From Bacteroidota bacterium (GTDB lineage: Bacteria; Bacteroidota; Bacteroidia; UBA4408): a stretch of 64,000 nt of DNA. The notes beneath the pieces were generated by a model. The model did not search any database and was not told where the DNA came from. It saw only the letters and a list, made by a program, of their open reading frames with translations. Positions 12,601-20,251 of this stretch are shown piece after piece. The translations under genes and the position numbers were made by a program. Location of the stretch: the NCBI GenBank assembly GCA_016721765.1, contig JADKHO010000002.1, positions 806,001-870,000 on the forward strand. Reading direction: 5' to 3'. The first letter of the stretch is position 1. Every line of letters starts with the position of its first letter.

Positions 12601-15600
12601 CAAATACTTGCTGTGCTCACTGCAGTAACTGTTGCTCCGCTAGAATTAGAAATAGCTAGAGGAAGTGAAGTCGCAATGCAATTGTTAGCATCTTTAATGG
12701 TAATTGTATAAGTGGCTGCTGCCAATCCATTAAACACATTACTCGCTTGAAACGTTATTCCATCCAACGAAAACTGATAGGGAGCTGCGCCACCAAGCCC
12801 ACTTGCTGTGATGCTTCCTGTAGGTCCAAGGCAACCAACCGGTGTTGCAATTCCGCTAACGGCTACACCTGATAAGCTACCCACATTAATTGTTGCTGTA
12901 GCTGTACAACCCTTTGAATCTTTAATTGTAATTGTATAAGGGCCTGGTGCTAAACCGGTAAACACCGGTGAAATTTGAAATAAAACGCCATTCTTACTAT
13001 ATGTTAAAGCTCCAGTTCCTCCAGTGGGTATGGCTGTTACTGTGCCATCATTGGCAAAGCAGGATGAGGGACTTGCACTAAGTGTGATACTAGGCGCCGG
13101 TAAATTAATTAAAGTTACTGTTGTTGTTTTTAAACAATTATTTGCATCCTTAACCGTAAGTGTGTAAGTGCCGGCAGCAAGTGCACTAAATGTGGTTCCT
13201 GCTTGAAAAGTAATCCCATCGATAGAGTAGCTCAGTGGTCCCACACCACCAGAAGCGGCAGCTGTAATGCTTCCATTTGGGTTACCGCAACTCGAATTCA
13301 CAAAAGTTGCAGTAAGTACCTGAGGCCCTAAGGTATTTGTAACAATTATATTTTTGGTGCTCTGGCAACCATTTGCATCCTTAACAGTGATTGTGTAGCT
13401 ACCGGAAAGTAAATTTGAAAACACGTTTGCTGCTTGAAAAGTAATCCCATCAATGCTATATTGCAAAGGTGCCACTCCTCCAACTCCTGTTGCAGTAATA
13501 GATCCATTGGCATTAAAACACTTTGAGGGTGTCATAACCAAGGTTACTGTTGGTGCAAGAATATTAGGAACTGAAGCAATGGTAGTGCTTAAACAACCGC
13601 TTGCATCCTTAATTGTGATTGTATATGCGCCAGCTGCCAAATTACTAAACATGGTGCTACTTTGAAAAGTTACACCATCTATACTAAATTGATAAGGTGC
13701 GGTGCCAAGAGTACCAACCGCAATCAATGCACCGTTACTGCTATTGCAGGATGCCGACACTGCATATGCAGTTACTTTAGGTTTTGCAGTATTTGTAACT
13801 ACCACTGCATCCGTTCCATAACATCCATTGGCATCCTTTACATAAACAGTATAAGCGCCCGGACTAACATTCGTAAAATTTGGAGAAGCTTGAAAAACGG
13901 TAGTATTGATACTGTATTCAAGCGGGGCAGTACCTCCACTACCAACTGCTGTAATGGTACCATTTGAATTACCACAGGTTGCTGTAGTCGCACTGGCACT
14001 GACTTGCGGTCCTCCTGTATTACCAACAGTAATATTCATGGAGCTTTCACATCCGCTACCATCTTGCACAATTACAGTATAAGTACCTGCCGATAGATTA
14101 TAAAAATCTTCCGAACTTTGGTAGTTTGCACCGCCATCAATACTATACATAAGCGGCGCGATTCCTGTGCTTCCTAATGCCGAAATACTTCCATCACTTA
14201 AATCACACGTTCCATCCGATTCAGAAAGAACAATTGTTGGACCACCTATGGCAGGTACTATAACAGTTATAGTATCTAAGCATCCACCCGGATCGATGGG
14301 TGGACCAATATCAAAACTCTCATCATCCGCTAGTATAAATGTATAAGCACCGGGAGCAAGCCCGGTAAACGTAGTGCTTGGATCGAATGTAATCCATGGT
14401 CCGCCAATACCATTCATACTCACGTGGTAAGGCGAATTAGGACCGATGCCGGTAAGAACAATTTGACCATTACTGGTATTGCATGCAGTTCCTGTAACAA
14501 CAGCAGATGCAGTAGAATTTGCAGGAATTCCAATTGTTACGGATATTGTTTTGGTACATCCATTTACATCCATAGCCGTTACGGTATGCACGCCAACACT
14601 TACATTTAAAAACAATTGTGTTGCATTAGGAATAAAGGCACCACCATCCAAACTATAGCTACAAGAACCGCAGGTAGCACCATTCACCTTTGGATTTGTT
14701 ATTTTTCCAAGGCTGCCATTGCAGATATAAGCATCTTTGCCCACTAAAGTAAAGCTTGTAATCCCTGGGCCAGCTCCCACATTATTAACCGTAACCGAAG
14801 TAGTTTGAATACAATTTGCAGCATCTCTCACATAAACAGTATAAACGCCAGCTGCAACATTTAAAAAATCAGGACTGCTTTGATAAGCTATACCATTAAT
14901 GCTGTACTCAAGTGGCGCTGTTCCTCCACTTCCAATTGCATTTATAATTCCATTGCTTGAAGTACAATTGGCATCAATTGCCGTTGCAGAAATTTGAGGC
15001 TGAGCCGATACAATGAGGTCTACTATTGTGGTTGCCTTACAGCCATTTGCATCCTTAACTGTAATCGTATAAGTTCCGCCACCCAAATTTGTAAACAACG
15101 GACTGGCCTGAAAAGTAACCCCATTAATGCTGTACTGCAATGGCGCTGCACCTCCAATTCCCGATGCATTAATAAATCCGGTATTAGATGAACAAGCGGA
15201 GGAAACATTACTTGCAGTAACAGATAATCCCGCCACATTGGTCATGGTTGCGGACGCGCTGGCAGTACATCCATTTGCATCCTTTACCAAAATGGTATAT
15301 GGTCCGGTGCTTAAGCCTGAAAACGTTCCACTTGCTTGAAAAGTAATCCCATCCTTACTGTATTGCAATGGTGGAGTTCCGCCGGCTCCGTTGGCTGTGA
15401 TAATTCCGTTGCTACCTGCACATGCAGTTGGTGTTACAACCAAACTTAATGTAGGTGCGGCAGTATTTCCAATAACCGCAATAGCTGCTGCCAAACAACC
15501 ATTTGCGTCTCGAACCAATACCGTATACATTCCGGCACCTAATCCACTAAATAAAGTACTTGCTTGAAAAGTGATACCATTAATACTATACTGTAATGCT

Positions 15601-18600
15601 CCAAAACCCCCGGAGCCACTTGCTGTTATAGTTCCTGTATTTGCGGCACAGGAGGATAAAGTGGAAGTTACTGTAACCAATGGTGCCGAAGAATTGGTAA
15701 CTGTAACACTTGCAGTGCTCGTGCAATTATTTGCATCCTTAACAGTAATGGTGTAAACACCTGCTGTTAAACCATAAAAATAATTACTCAATTGAAAATT
15801 AATTCCATCGTCACTGAATTGCAATGGAGCTGTTCCTCCCACTCCGGTTGCAGTTATGCTTCCATTTGAATTATTGCATGTAGCAGCAGTTGCAACACCT
15901 GAAACAGTAGGCGCCGGTGAATTGGGTATGTTTACACCGATAGTGCTCAAACAACCATTTACATCTTTCACCGTAACGGTGTAAGCTCCTGGTGCCAAAC
16001 CGGTAAACAAACCACTGCTTTGGTAAACGTTTCCGTTTATGCTGTATTGCAAGGGTGACGCTCCCCCGCTTCCGTATGCATTTATGCTTCCATTATTACT
16101 ATTGCAAAATGTAGCCGAAGGTATTGCTGTTACTTGTGGTCCCGGTAAATTATTAACGGTAAAATTCACTGCATTGGAACAGTTGTTTGCATCCTTAACA
16201 GTTAATGTATACGTACCCGCAACTAAACCGGTAAAGAAATTATTGCTCTGATAAGTTACACCTCCATTTACACTATATTCCAACGGTGCCACTCCGCCTA
16301 CTCCCGTCGCTGTTGCAGTTCCGTTATTAGTTCCACAAATTGCATCTGTTTTAACGCAGGTAACAGTTGGCCCATTCGAATTTAAAATGGTAACTTGCTT
16401 GGTATTGAAACACCCATTTACATCCTTTACAGTTATTGTATAAATTCCTGCAATTAAACCAGAAAACACCCCGCTTGCTTGAAATGTAACACCATCTTTA
16501 CTATAACTATATGGAGCGGTTCCAAGTGATCCACTTGCTGTAATAGAACCGGTTGAATTTCCACAAGTAGTATTAACACTTACAATTCCAATAGTAGGTC
16601 CGGGTAAAGTAAAATTGGTTACTGAAACAATTCCACTGCAAACTAAATTAATAAATGCCTTTATAGTATAAGTCACATTGGGACTCAAACCATTAAATGT
16701 GCCTGTTGTATTGGATGCTAATTGAGTGGTTCCTGAATACAAGGTATAAGTAACAGTGGCACTTACCGGTGGTGCAGGGCTTATTGATGAGGTAACCGAA
16801 AGTGTGGCACAATTAGGATTGGTGAGTATACTGTAGGTAACATTTGTACACGCATAAGAAGCCACATCAAACGATGCCACAAATCCATTTCCACTGGCAT
16901 AAAGTAACTTTTGTGATTCGTAATATGCAAGATCGTAAACAGATGCAGTTCCAAAACCGGGAATGACAATATCTGCGGCAGCGGCATCATTAAAAGTGCT
17001 GCCATTAAAATTATATACTTTTATTACGCCATTGGTTGAACCAACAAACACATTGTTACATTCATCTGCAATTATACCTCCACACATCAACGAGCCGTTT
17101 GCCGCAATCGTAATCGGTGTTCCAATTCCTGAGCCGGAAGCTTTATCAAAAGCCTTCAAATTTTTCCCATCCCAATAAAAAAAGTAAGATGAATTAACTG
17201 CCAGAATATTTGCTGAGTTATCAATTTGAGGTCCTGCCAAATAAGGCCTATTTTGAATTTCTTGCACTGCGGTGTACCCGGATGGAGTACTCCATGAAAC
17301 AGAAGCACCACTGTAAGGAGCGGTATTCTTATATATCTTATTTGTAAGAGAAGTAGTCCCAATTAGGGAAGCATACATGGTGTACATCTCATTGTTCAAA
17401 GGATCAATGATTAAATCCACCATATCCTGCGCCCATCCTGTGGAGCCGGAATATGCAATCCCCGTAACATTATTTGAACTCACAACAGTAGAGGGTGGTG
17501 TGCAAACCCCCATATTTATATTAGAATTTGTTCCACCACCTGCAATTAATAATTGGGCTGAACCAAAGTTGCAATTCCAATACATTTTCCAATTCTCCAT
17601 AAAACTTGGATTGGCTGTGCTCACATAATTATCGTACAAGCCGGTAGTACTCATTCGTATTATTCGAAATCCGCCGCCGGGTGCAAAACCTTGACCGAGA
17701 TAAACATTTCCAGTGGTTTTTTCCACCACCCATCCCCCATAATAAGTACCAAAACTCCAAGTAGGCAAGGTCATCGAACCGTTAAATGTCCATTGCAATG
17801 CACCTGTTGCGTCAAATTTTGCCAACTTATATACGGTACCATCTCCACCACCGGTAACATAAACGTTACCTGCATAATCAAAATCAACATCCTTAGCTTT
17901 ACCCAAATTTGCCCCGGTTAGCGTTGCAGTAGAACTCACAAATGGGTCAATTACCAGTGCTTTGCTGTGATCATAAGAATCTGGAAATTCAAAGGATAGC
18001 ACTTTATCATTCAAATTGAACTTCACTTTAAGGGTTTCAGTGGCAATAGATTGATTTTTGTAAAAAGCAATTGGAGCAGTAATGCTAATCTTATCGAAAT
18101 CCGATTTAACGATGCAATCTCCATTAGCATTTATGCGTATTTTTTTTACATCACCCGCATATTTCATTTTCACTTTACTTATATCCGCACCGGCTTGTGC
18201 TATAATTTTATATTCAAATCCGGCAGCTTTACTTGGATCCAAAGAAAGCTCCACATCAATTCCATCGTACAAATTAGCATAGGTAATTTTTTTGTACCCT
18301 TTCGCCTTACTAGTTAAGAAACCGTAAGTATGATAAGCCGTTTCAGGTGTTGAAGTAATAATTTCACAATCCGGATTTGCATCCAACCACTCCATCACCA
18401 CCGTGCGGTCTATGGCTTTTAATTGTTCCAACTCCTCCTCTTTTGTGCCTTTCTTGCCCGATTTTTTTTCTTCTCGTTCCGCTGCTTCTCGCTCCTCTTC
18501 ACTTGGGCCTACAAGCTTTCTTTGCAGATGAATGATTCCTTTAGACGTAAACAAAACCGGCATTTCAAAGCCTTCATAACCGTACTGAATTTTACCCATA

Positions 18601-18845
18601 GTTGCATAGTTGGGCATATCATTTCCATATTGCCCAACATTTTCAATAAATTCGCCTAATGAAGAGAATACATCTGCTTTGGTAGTATTCTCACCACTTA
18701 GTGAAGTGGCTGTTGGTGTAGTGATAAACTGTGCAGTGGCTGTCTTTACAAAAATTGAGGACGATAGACCTAAAAATAATGTGACAAAAGATTGGAGGAG
18801 AAATTGCTTTCCTTTAGAAACTAGATGCTTGGGTAAAAAACACAC
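3654..18845 (-). CDS. Giant 5063-residue SprB-repeat adhesin with T9SS C-terminal domain
   Basis: A very large secreted surface protein. Order from the N-terminus: signal peptide ending near TATAQ (about residue 39); a domain starting FIENVGQ typical of SBBP-type Bacteroidota surface proteins, with a charged Glu/Lys-rich insert near residues 115-145; a beta-propeller-like region to about 740; 19 divergent SprB repeats (about 745-2225); 13 copies of an 86-residue module containing ADQLTLCGTT and YVLRWTISNAPC (about 2225-3343); 17 further SprB units, of which 14 are nearly identical (to about 4650); two PKD domains with WNFGD and WIWDFGD; and a gliding-motility-associated C-terminal domain (NSFSPNNDGINDYF, FDRWG) from about 4972. 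The C-terminal domain directs type IX secretion. It resembles SprB, the mobile gliding adhesin of Flavobacterium, but identity with SprB is not claimed. No frameshift is seen over 15 kb. Confidence 0.93.
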   Translation of the reverse strand: MCFLPKHLVSKGKQFLLQSFVTLFLGLSSSIFVKTATAQFITTPTATSLSGENTTKADVFSSLGEFIENVGQYGNDMPNYATMGKIQYGYEGFEMPVLFTSKGIIHLQRKLVGPSEEEREAAEREEKKSGKKGTKEEELEQLKAIDRTVVMEWLDANPDCEIITSTPETAYHTYGFLTSKAKGYKKITYANLYDGIDVELSLDPSKAAGFEYKIIAQAGADISKVKMKYAGDVKKIRINANGDCIVKSDFDKISITAPIAFYKNQSIATETLKVKFNLNDKVLSFEFPDSYDHSKALVIDPFVSSTATLTGANLGKAKDVDFDYAGNVYVTGGGDGTVYKLAKFDATGALQWTFNGSMTLPTWSFGTYYGGWVVEKTTGNVYLGQGFAPGGGFRIIRMSTTGLYDNYVSTANPSFMENWKMYWNCNFGSAQLLIAGGGTNSNINMGVCTPPSTVVSSNNVTGIAYSGSTGWAQDMVDLIIDPLNNEMYTMYASLIGTTSLTNKIYKNTAPYSGASVSWSTPSGYTAVQEIQNRPYLAGPQIDNSANILAVNSSYFFYWDGKNLKAFDKASGSGIGTPITIAANGSLMCGGIIADECNNVFVGSTNGVIKVYNFNGSTFNDAAAADIVIPGFGTASVYDLAYYESQKLLYASGNGFVASFDVASYACTNVTYSILTNPNCATLSVTSSISPAPPVSATVTYTLYSGTTQLASNTTGTFNGLSPNVTYTIKAFINLVCSGIVSVTNFTLPGPTIGIVSVNTTCGNSTGSITASGSLGTAPYSYSKDGVTFQASGVFSGLIAGIYTITVKDVNGCFNTKQVTILNSNGPTVTCVKTDAICGTNNGTATATGVGGVAPLEYSVNGGVTYQSNNFFTGLVAGTYTLTVKDANNCSNAVNFTVNNLPGPQVTAIPSATFCNSNNGSINAYGSGGASPLQYSINGNVYQSSGLFTGLAPGAYTVTVKDVNGCLSTIGVNIPNSPAPTVSGVATAATCNNSNGSITATGVGGTAPLQFSDDGINFQLSNYFYGLTAGVYTITVKDANNCTSTASVTVTNSSAPLVTVTSTLSSCAANTGTITASGSGGFGALQYSINGITFQASTLFSGLGAGMYTVLVRDANGCLAAAIAVIGNTAAPTLSLVVTPTACAGSNGIITANGAGGTPPLQYSKDGITFQASGTFSGLSTGPYTILVKDANGCTASASATMTNVAGLSVTASNVSSACSSNTGFINASGIGGAAPLQYSINGVTFQASPLFTNLGGGTYTITVKDANGCKATTIVDLIVSAQPQISATAIDANCTSSNGIINAIGSGGTAPLEYSINGIAYQSSPDFLNVAAGVYTVYVRDAANCIQTTSVTVNNVGAGPGITSFTLVGKDAYICNGSLGKITNPKVNGATCGSCSYSLDGGAFIPNATQLFLNVSVGVHTVTAMDVNGCTKTISVTIGIPANSTASAVVTGTACNTSNGQIVLTGIGPNSPYHVSMNGIGGPWITFDPSTTFTGLAPGAYTFILADDESFDIGPPIDPGGCLDTITVIVPAIGGPTIVLSESDGTCDLSDGSISALGSTGIAPLMYSIDGGANYQSSEDFYNLSAGTYTVIVQDGSGCESSMNITVGNTGGPQVSASATTATCGNSNGTITAVGSGGTAPLEYSINTTVFQASPNFTNVSPGAYTVYVKDANGCYGTDAVVVTNTAKPKVTAYAVSASCNSSNGALIAVGTLGTAPYQFSIDGVTFQSSTMFSNLAAGAYTITIKDASGCLSTTIASVPNILAPTVTLVMTPSKCFNANGSITATGVGGVAPLQYSIDGITFQAANVFSNLLSGSYTITVKDANGCQSTKNIIVTNTLGPQVLTATFVNSSCGNPNGSITAAASGGVGPLSYSIDGITFQAGTTFSALAAGTYTLTVKDANNCLKTTTVTLINLPAPSITLSASPSSCFANDGTVTAIPTGGTGALTYSKNGVLFQISPVFTGLAPGPYTITIKDSKGCTATATINVGSLSGVAVSGIATPVGCLGPTGSITASGLGGAAPYQFSLDGITFQASNVFNGLAAATYTITIKDANNCIATSLPLAISNSSGATVTAVSTASICGGSTGTVTATGIGGTAPYQFSLDGITYQASNVFTGLAPAGYIVSIKDASNCINTSPAVIVANSIGAVVSGAMSQTTCGLNNGSITVSGVGGATPYQYSINGVTFQASNIFNGLSVGTYILTIKDANNCITNSPGVNVSAAPLGTVAAAGVDQLNLCAVTSTSLTANTATVGTGQWSIVSGAGGAFALNTNPTTTFTGTLGTTYVLRWTISNAPCAASSDDVTITFNANPSAAVAGADQLTLCGTTTATLAANVPTTGTGQWSIVSGAGGAFALNTNPTTSFTGTLGTTYVLRWTISNAPCAASSDDVTITFNANPSAAVAGADQLTLCGTTTATLAANTPTVGSGQWSIVSGAGGAFALNTNPTTTFTGTLGTTYVLRWTISNAPCAASSDDVTITFNANPSAAAAGADQLTLCGTTTTTLAANTPTVGSGQWSIVSGAGGAFALNTNPTTTFTGTLGTTYVLRWTISNASCAASSDDVSITFNANPSAAAAGADQLTLCGTTTATLAANAPTTGTGQWSIVSGAGGAFALNTNPTTTFTGTLGTTYVLRWTISNAPCAVSSDDVSITFNANPSAAGAGADQLTLCGTTTATLAANVPTTGTGQWSIVSGAGGAFALNTNPSTTFTGTVGTTYVLRWTISNAPCTASSDDVSITFNANPSAAAAGADQLTLCGTTTATLAANAPTTGTGSWSIVSGAGGAFALNTNPTTTFTGTLGTTYVLRWTISNAPCAVSSDDVTITFNANPSAAGAGADQLTLCGTTTATLAANAPTTGTGSWSIVSGAGGAFALNTNPTTTFTGTLGTTYVLRWTISNAPCTASSDDVSITFNASPSVAAAGADQLTLCGTTTATLTANAPTTGTGQWSIVSGAGGTFALNTNPTTTFTGTLGTTYVLRWTISNAPCAASSDDVSITFNANPSAAAAGADQLTLCGTTTATLAANVPTTGTGQWSIVSGAGGAFALSINPTTTFTGTLGTTYVLRWTISNAPCAASSDDVSITFNANPSVAAAGADQLTLCGTTTATLAANVPTTGTGQWSIVSGAGGAFALNTNPTTTFTGTIGTTYVLRWTISNAPCAASSDDVSITFNANPSAAAAGADQLTLCGTTTATLAANVPTTGTGQWSIVSGAGGAFALNTNPTTTFTGTLGTTYVLRWTISNAPCAASSDDVTITFNANPSVAAAGADQVLNCNATSTSLSANTPLVGTGVWTIVSGTGGIITSASNPVTAFSGIVGNTYILRWSISNSPCLTSTDDVSITFNQGPSITTLASNASCGASNGSITASGINGTLPYVFSIDGITFQNSNVFNGLLAGSYTIIIKDANNCTSSSIVTNVNNSGAPSVSAVATLANCGTANGTITASSLGGAVPYQFSLDGITFQSSNLFTGLLAGAYTVTVKDANNCISASPLVNVLNPTGASVNILPTNASCGLNNGSITAIGLGGLLPYQFSLDGITFQSSAVFSSLPTGPYTVTIKDANNCISASATLTIVNLSGATVSAIAVNANCGASNGSITATGLGGATPYQFSLNGTTFQSSNVFNGLAAAAYTVTIKDANNCVATSSVVNVNNINGATVTAIAVNANCGASNGSITTTGLGGATPYQFSLDGITFQSSNVFSGLAAAAYTVTIKDANNCVATSSVVNVNNIGGATVSAIAVNANCGASNGSITATGLGGATPYQFSLDGITFQSSNVFSGLSTAAYTVTIKDANNCVATSSVVNVNNIGGATVSAIAVNANCGASNGSITATGLGGATPYQFSLDGITFQSSNVFNGLTAAAYTVTIKDANNCVATSSVVNVNNIGGATVSAIAVNANCGASNGSITATGLGGATPYQFSLDGITFQSSNVFSGLAAAAYTVTIKDANNCVATSSVVNVNNIGGATVSAIAVNANCGASNGSITATGLGGATPYQFSLDGITFQSSNVFNGLTAAAYTVTIKDANNCVATSAVVNVNNLNGATVTAIAVNANCGASNGSITATGLGGATPYQFSLDGITFQSSNVFNGLTAAAYTVTIKDANNCVATSAVVNVNNLNGATVTAIAVNANCGASNGSITATGLGGATPYQFSLDGITFQSSNVFNGLTAAAYTVTIKDANNCVATSAVVNVNNLNGAAVTAIAVNANCGASNGSITATGLGGATPYQFSLDGITFQSSNVFNGLAAAAYTVIIKDANNCVATSSVVNVNNAGGATVSAIAANANCGASNGSITATGLGGATPYQFSLDGITFQISNVFSGLSAAAYTVTIKDANNCVATSSVVNVNNAGGATVSAIAVNANCGASNGSITATGLGGATPYQFSLDGVTFQSSNVFNGLAAAAYTVTIKDANNCVATSSVVNVNNLNGATVTAIAVNANCGASNGSITATGLGGATPYQFSLDGITFQSSNVFSGLAAAAYTVTIKDANNCVATSSVVNVNNIGGATVSAIAVNANCGASNGSITATGLGGATPYQFSLDGITFQSSNVFSGLAAAAYTVTIKDANNCVATSSVVNVNNLNGATVTAIAVNANCGASNGSITATGIGGATPYQFSLDGITFQSSNVFNGLAAAAYTVTVKDANNCLATSSVLTIGQSTAPTLNVTGTTTICFGQSTTITATAIGGTGPYQYSWNNGVLLSSQLVVPPVTTVYSVLVKDANNCSSTVQSVTVYVRPQLALLGSADDTICEGETAHLLAQASGGNGGPYSYSWSPSVSTANSISVSPISTTIYTVYVSDGCTTPAMSQQIKVNVNPLPIVSFTVSPQDGCAPLLVSFASNAAPATIYNWNFGDNVFAIGSLATHTYVSGGDYTISLTATSDKACTNKLIKSNAVHVYNRPIAKFTADPWKGTMSNAQVNFTDLSSASSSWIWDFGDFAGSSTDPNPSYTYADTGHYQVSLIISDSHNCLDTSEAEIIIEGVFTYYLPNSFSPNNDGINDYFEGHGIGIKMQEMTIFDRWGKQFYYEKSQHPKWDGRSIFLGDFCPQDAYVYLIEVEDIFHQLHEYRGVITLIR
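4895..8130 (-). repeat. 14 near-identical tandem 231-bp coding repeats (77-residue SprB units)
   Basis: Within the giant adhesin gene. Each unit encodes one 77-residue module with NANCGASNGSIT, TPYQFSLDGITFQ, SSNVF, AAYTVTIKDANNC and SSVVNVNN. Units differ at a few fixed places (ATVSAI or ATVTAI; FSGL or FNGL; NNIGG, NNLNG or NNAGG), and the variants are shuffled rather than ordered, as expected from unequal crossing-over and gene conversion. Three more divergent units lie between 8130 and 8814. Confidence 0.92.
8814..12170 (-). repeat. 13 tandem 258-bp coding repeats (86-residue modules)
   Basis: Within the giant adhesin gene, unrelated in sequence to the SprB units on both sides. Each 86-residue module runs from AGADQLTLCGTTTATLAAN through QWSIVSGAGGAFALNTNP and TTYVLRWTISNAPC to SSDDVSITFNANPS. 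Two cysteines per module could pair. The first and last units are clearly diverged, while the 11 inner ones are nearly identical, the usual result of repeat homogenisation with conserved ends. Confidence 0.92.
12170..16615 (-). repeat. 19 divergent tandem SprB repeats
   Basis: Within the giant adhesin gene. Modules of about 75-82 residues share the core NGSITA-x-G-x-GG-APLQYSI-x-G-x-FQAS and the ending YTITVKDANGC, but differ from one another much more than the 231-bp block, so this is probably the older part of the array. One unit (around 14260-14400) carries an extended insert with DDESFDIGPPIDPGG. Confidence 0.85.
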
Positions 18846-19021
18846 GAGTGCTGATGGTTTTATTAAATTCGACTATAAAATTAAACTACGTATCAATAGT
18901 TCTACGTGATATTTATCATGTCTGCTTAAAAATTTAGCCACATAAGGAAATACATATTACCAACAGGTAAATTTTATATCTGAGCAATTTTTCTCTTATT
19001 TGTATTTGATTCAGAAAGGCT

Positions 19022-20251
19022 ATGAAAATTGTTATCCTCACCCAGTATTTTCCTCCTGAAGTAGGTGCGCCTCAAAACCGACTTTTTGAGTTAGCTGTTC
19101 GTTTGCAACGTAAAGGTGCCGAAATAACAGTTTTAACTGCCATGCCCAATTATCCGCAAATGGTGATTCAAAGCCATTACAAAGGCAAATTCTATTGTAA
19201 GGAAGAAATCGAGAATATTCGGGTTCATCGTGCTTGGATTTTTGTGAGTAAAAGCAAATCCATTTTGCTGCGCCTTTTAAACTATTTTTCATTTGTTTTT
19301 TCATCCTTTTGGATTGGACTTTTTAAACTTAAGAGGCACGATTATTTACTCTGTGAAAGTCCTCCCTTGTTTCTAGGCATTTCTGCTTACCTCTTAAAAA
19401 AAATAAAAGGCTCCAAACTCATTTTTAATGTTTCCGACTTGTGGCCTGAAAGTGCTGAAAAATTAGGACTTGTAACCAATAAAACTTTTTTAAATGCAGC
19501 TACTGTATTAGAAGAGTTCTTATACAAAAAATCTTCTCTAATTACCGGTCAAACGCAAGGAATTGTTGTCAATATACAAGGACGCTTTCCGAAAAAAAAT
19601 GTGTATTGGCTGCCAAATGGGGTAGACTTAAGTTTTTATAATTTTGAAAACAGTAGCTCAAACTGGCGAAAGAAACAAGGCTTTTTGGAGGATGACTTTA
19701 TTTTGATTTATGCCGGAATCATTGGTCATGCCCAAGGCCTGGAAGTTATACTAAATGCTGCTGATACTTTAAGACATGTGTCTCAAATTAAATTTGTTCT
19801 TGTGGGCAGTGGTCCTGAAAAAGATAAACTACTTGCATTAAAAGCCGAAAAATCTTTAAGCAATGTTTACTTTTTTGATGCTGTAACTAAAATTGAAATG
19901 CCTGAAATAGTTCAAGCAAGCGACGTATCCATTATTCCACTCAAAAAATTAGATCTTTTTAAAGGCGCCATTCCATCCAAAATTTTTGAAAACCTTGCTA
20001 TGAAAAAAGCCATTTTACTTGGTGTAGAAGGCGAAGCCAAAACCCTTTTTATTGACGAAGGAAATTGCGGACTCGCCTTTGAACCCGAAAACGCCTTCGA
20101 CCTTTCGCAGAAAATAATTACACTCCTTGAGAATAAACACTTACTAAAAAGTTACGGCGAAAATGGCTATAACTATGTAAAGCAAAAATTTACACGCGAT
20201 ATCATTGCTGAAAAATTTTGGAATTATTTAAATCAACATACAAATGAATAA
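19022..20251 (+). CDS. Family 4 glycosyltransferase, WbuB-like
   Basis: A 409-residue GT-B glycosyltransferase beginning MKIVILTQYFPPEVGAPQNR, the characteristic start of WbuB-type enzymes of O-antigen and capsule loci. Other landmarks are FNVSDLWPESA, LPNGVDL, YAGIIGHAQGLE and IPSKIFENLAMKKAIL near the C-terminus, which line the nucleotide-sugar site. It probably adds a sugar (in known relatives often an N-acetylated amino sugar) to a lipid-linked glycan on the cytoplasmic face. The stop overlaps the next start by eight bases. It begins a second same-strand polysaccharide operon after the giant adhesin gene, with 176 bases between the two divergent starts. Confidence 0.9.
   Translation: MKIVILTQYFPPEVGAPQNRLFELAVRLQRKGAEITVLTAMPNYPQMVIQSHYKGKFYCKEEIENIRVHRAWIFVSKSKSILLRLLNYFSFVFSSFWIGLFKLKRHDYLLCESPPLFLGISAYLLKKIKGSKLIFNVSDLWPESAEKLGLVTNKTFLNAATVLEEFLYKKSSLITGQTQGIVVNIQGRFPKKNVYWLPNGVDLSFYNFENSSSNWRKKQGFLEDDFILIYAGIIGHAQGLEVILNAADTLRHVSQIKFVLVGSGPEKDKLLALKAEKSLSNVYFFDAVTKIEMPEIVQASDVSIIPLKKLDLFKGAIPSKIFENLAMKKAILLGVEGEAKTLFIDEGNCGLAFEPENAFDLSQKIITLLENKHLLKSYGENGYNYVKQKFTRDIIAEKFWNYLNQHTNE

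Noticed and set aside
4895..16615. Regular repeats looking like a CRISPR or satellite array
   Set aside because: Units are 231 or 258 bp, continuous in one reading frame of the giant adhesin gene, with no short repeat and unique spacer pattern.
18846..19021. Promoter for the giant adhesin
   Set aside because: No exact TAnnTTTG box on the minus strand was found in the 176-base gap, so none is reported.
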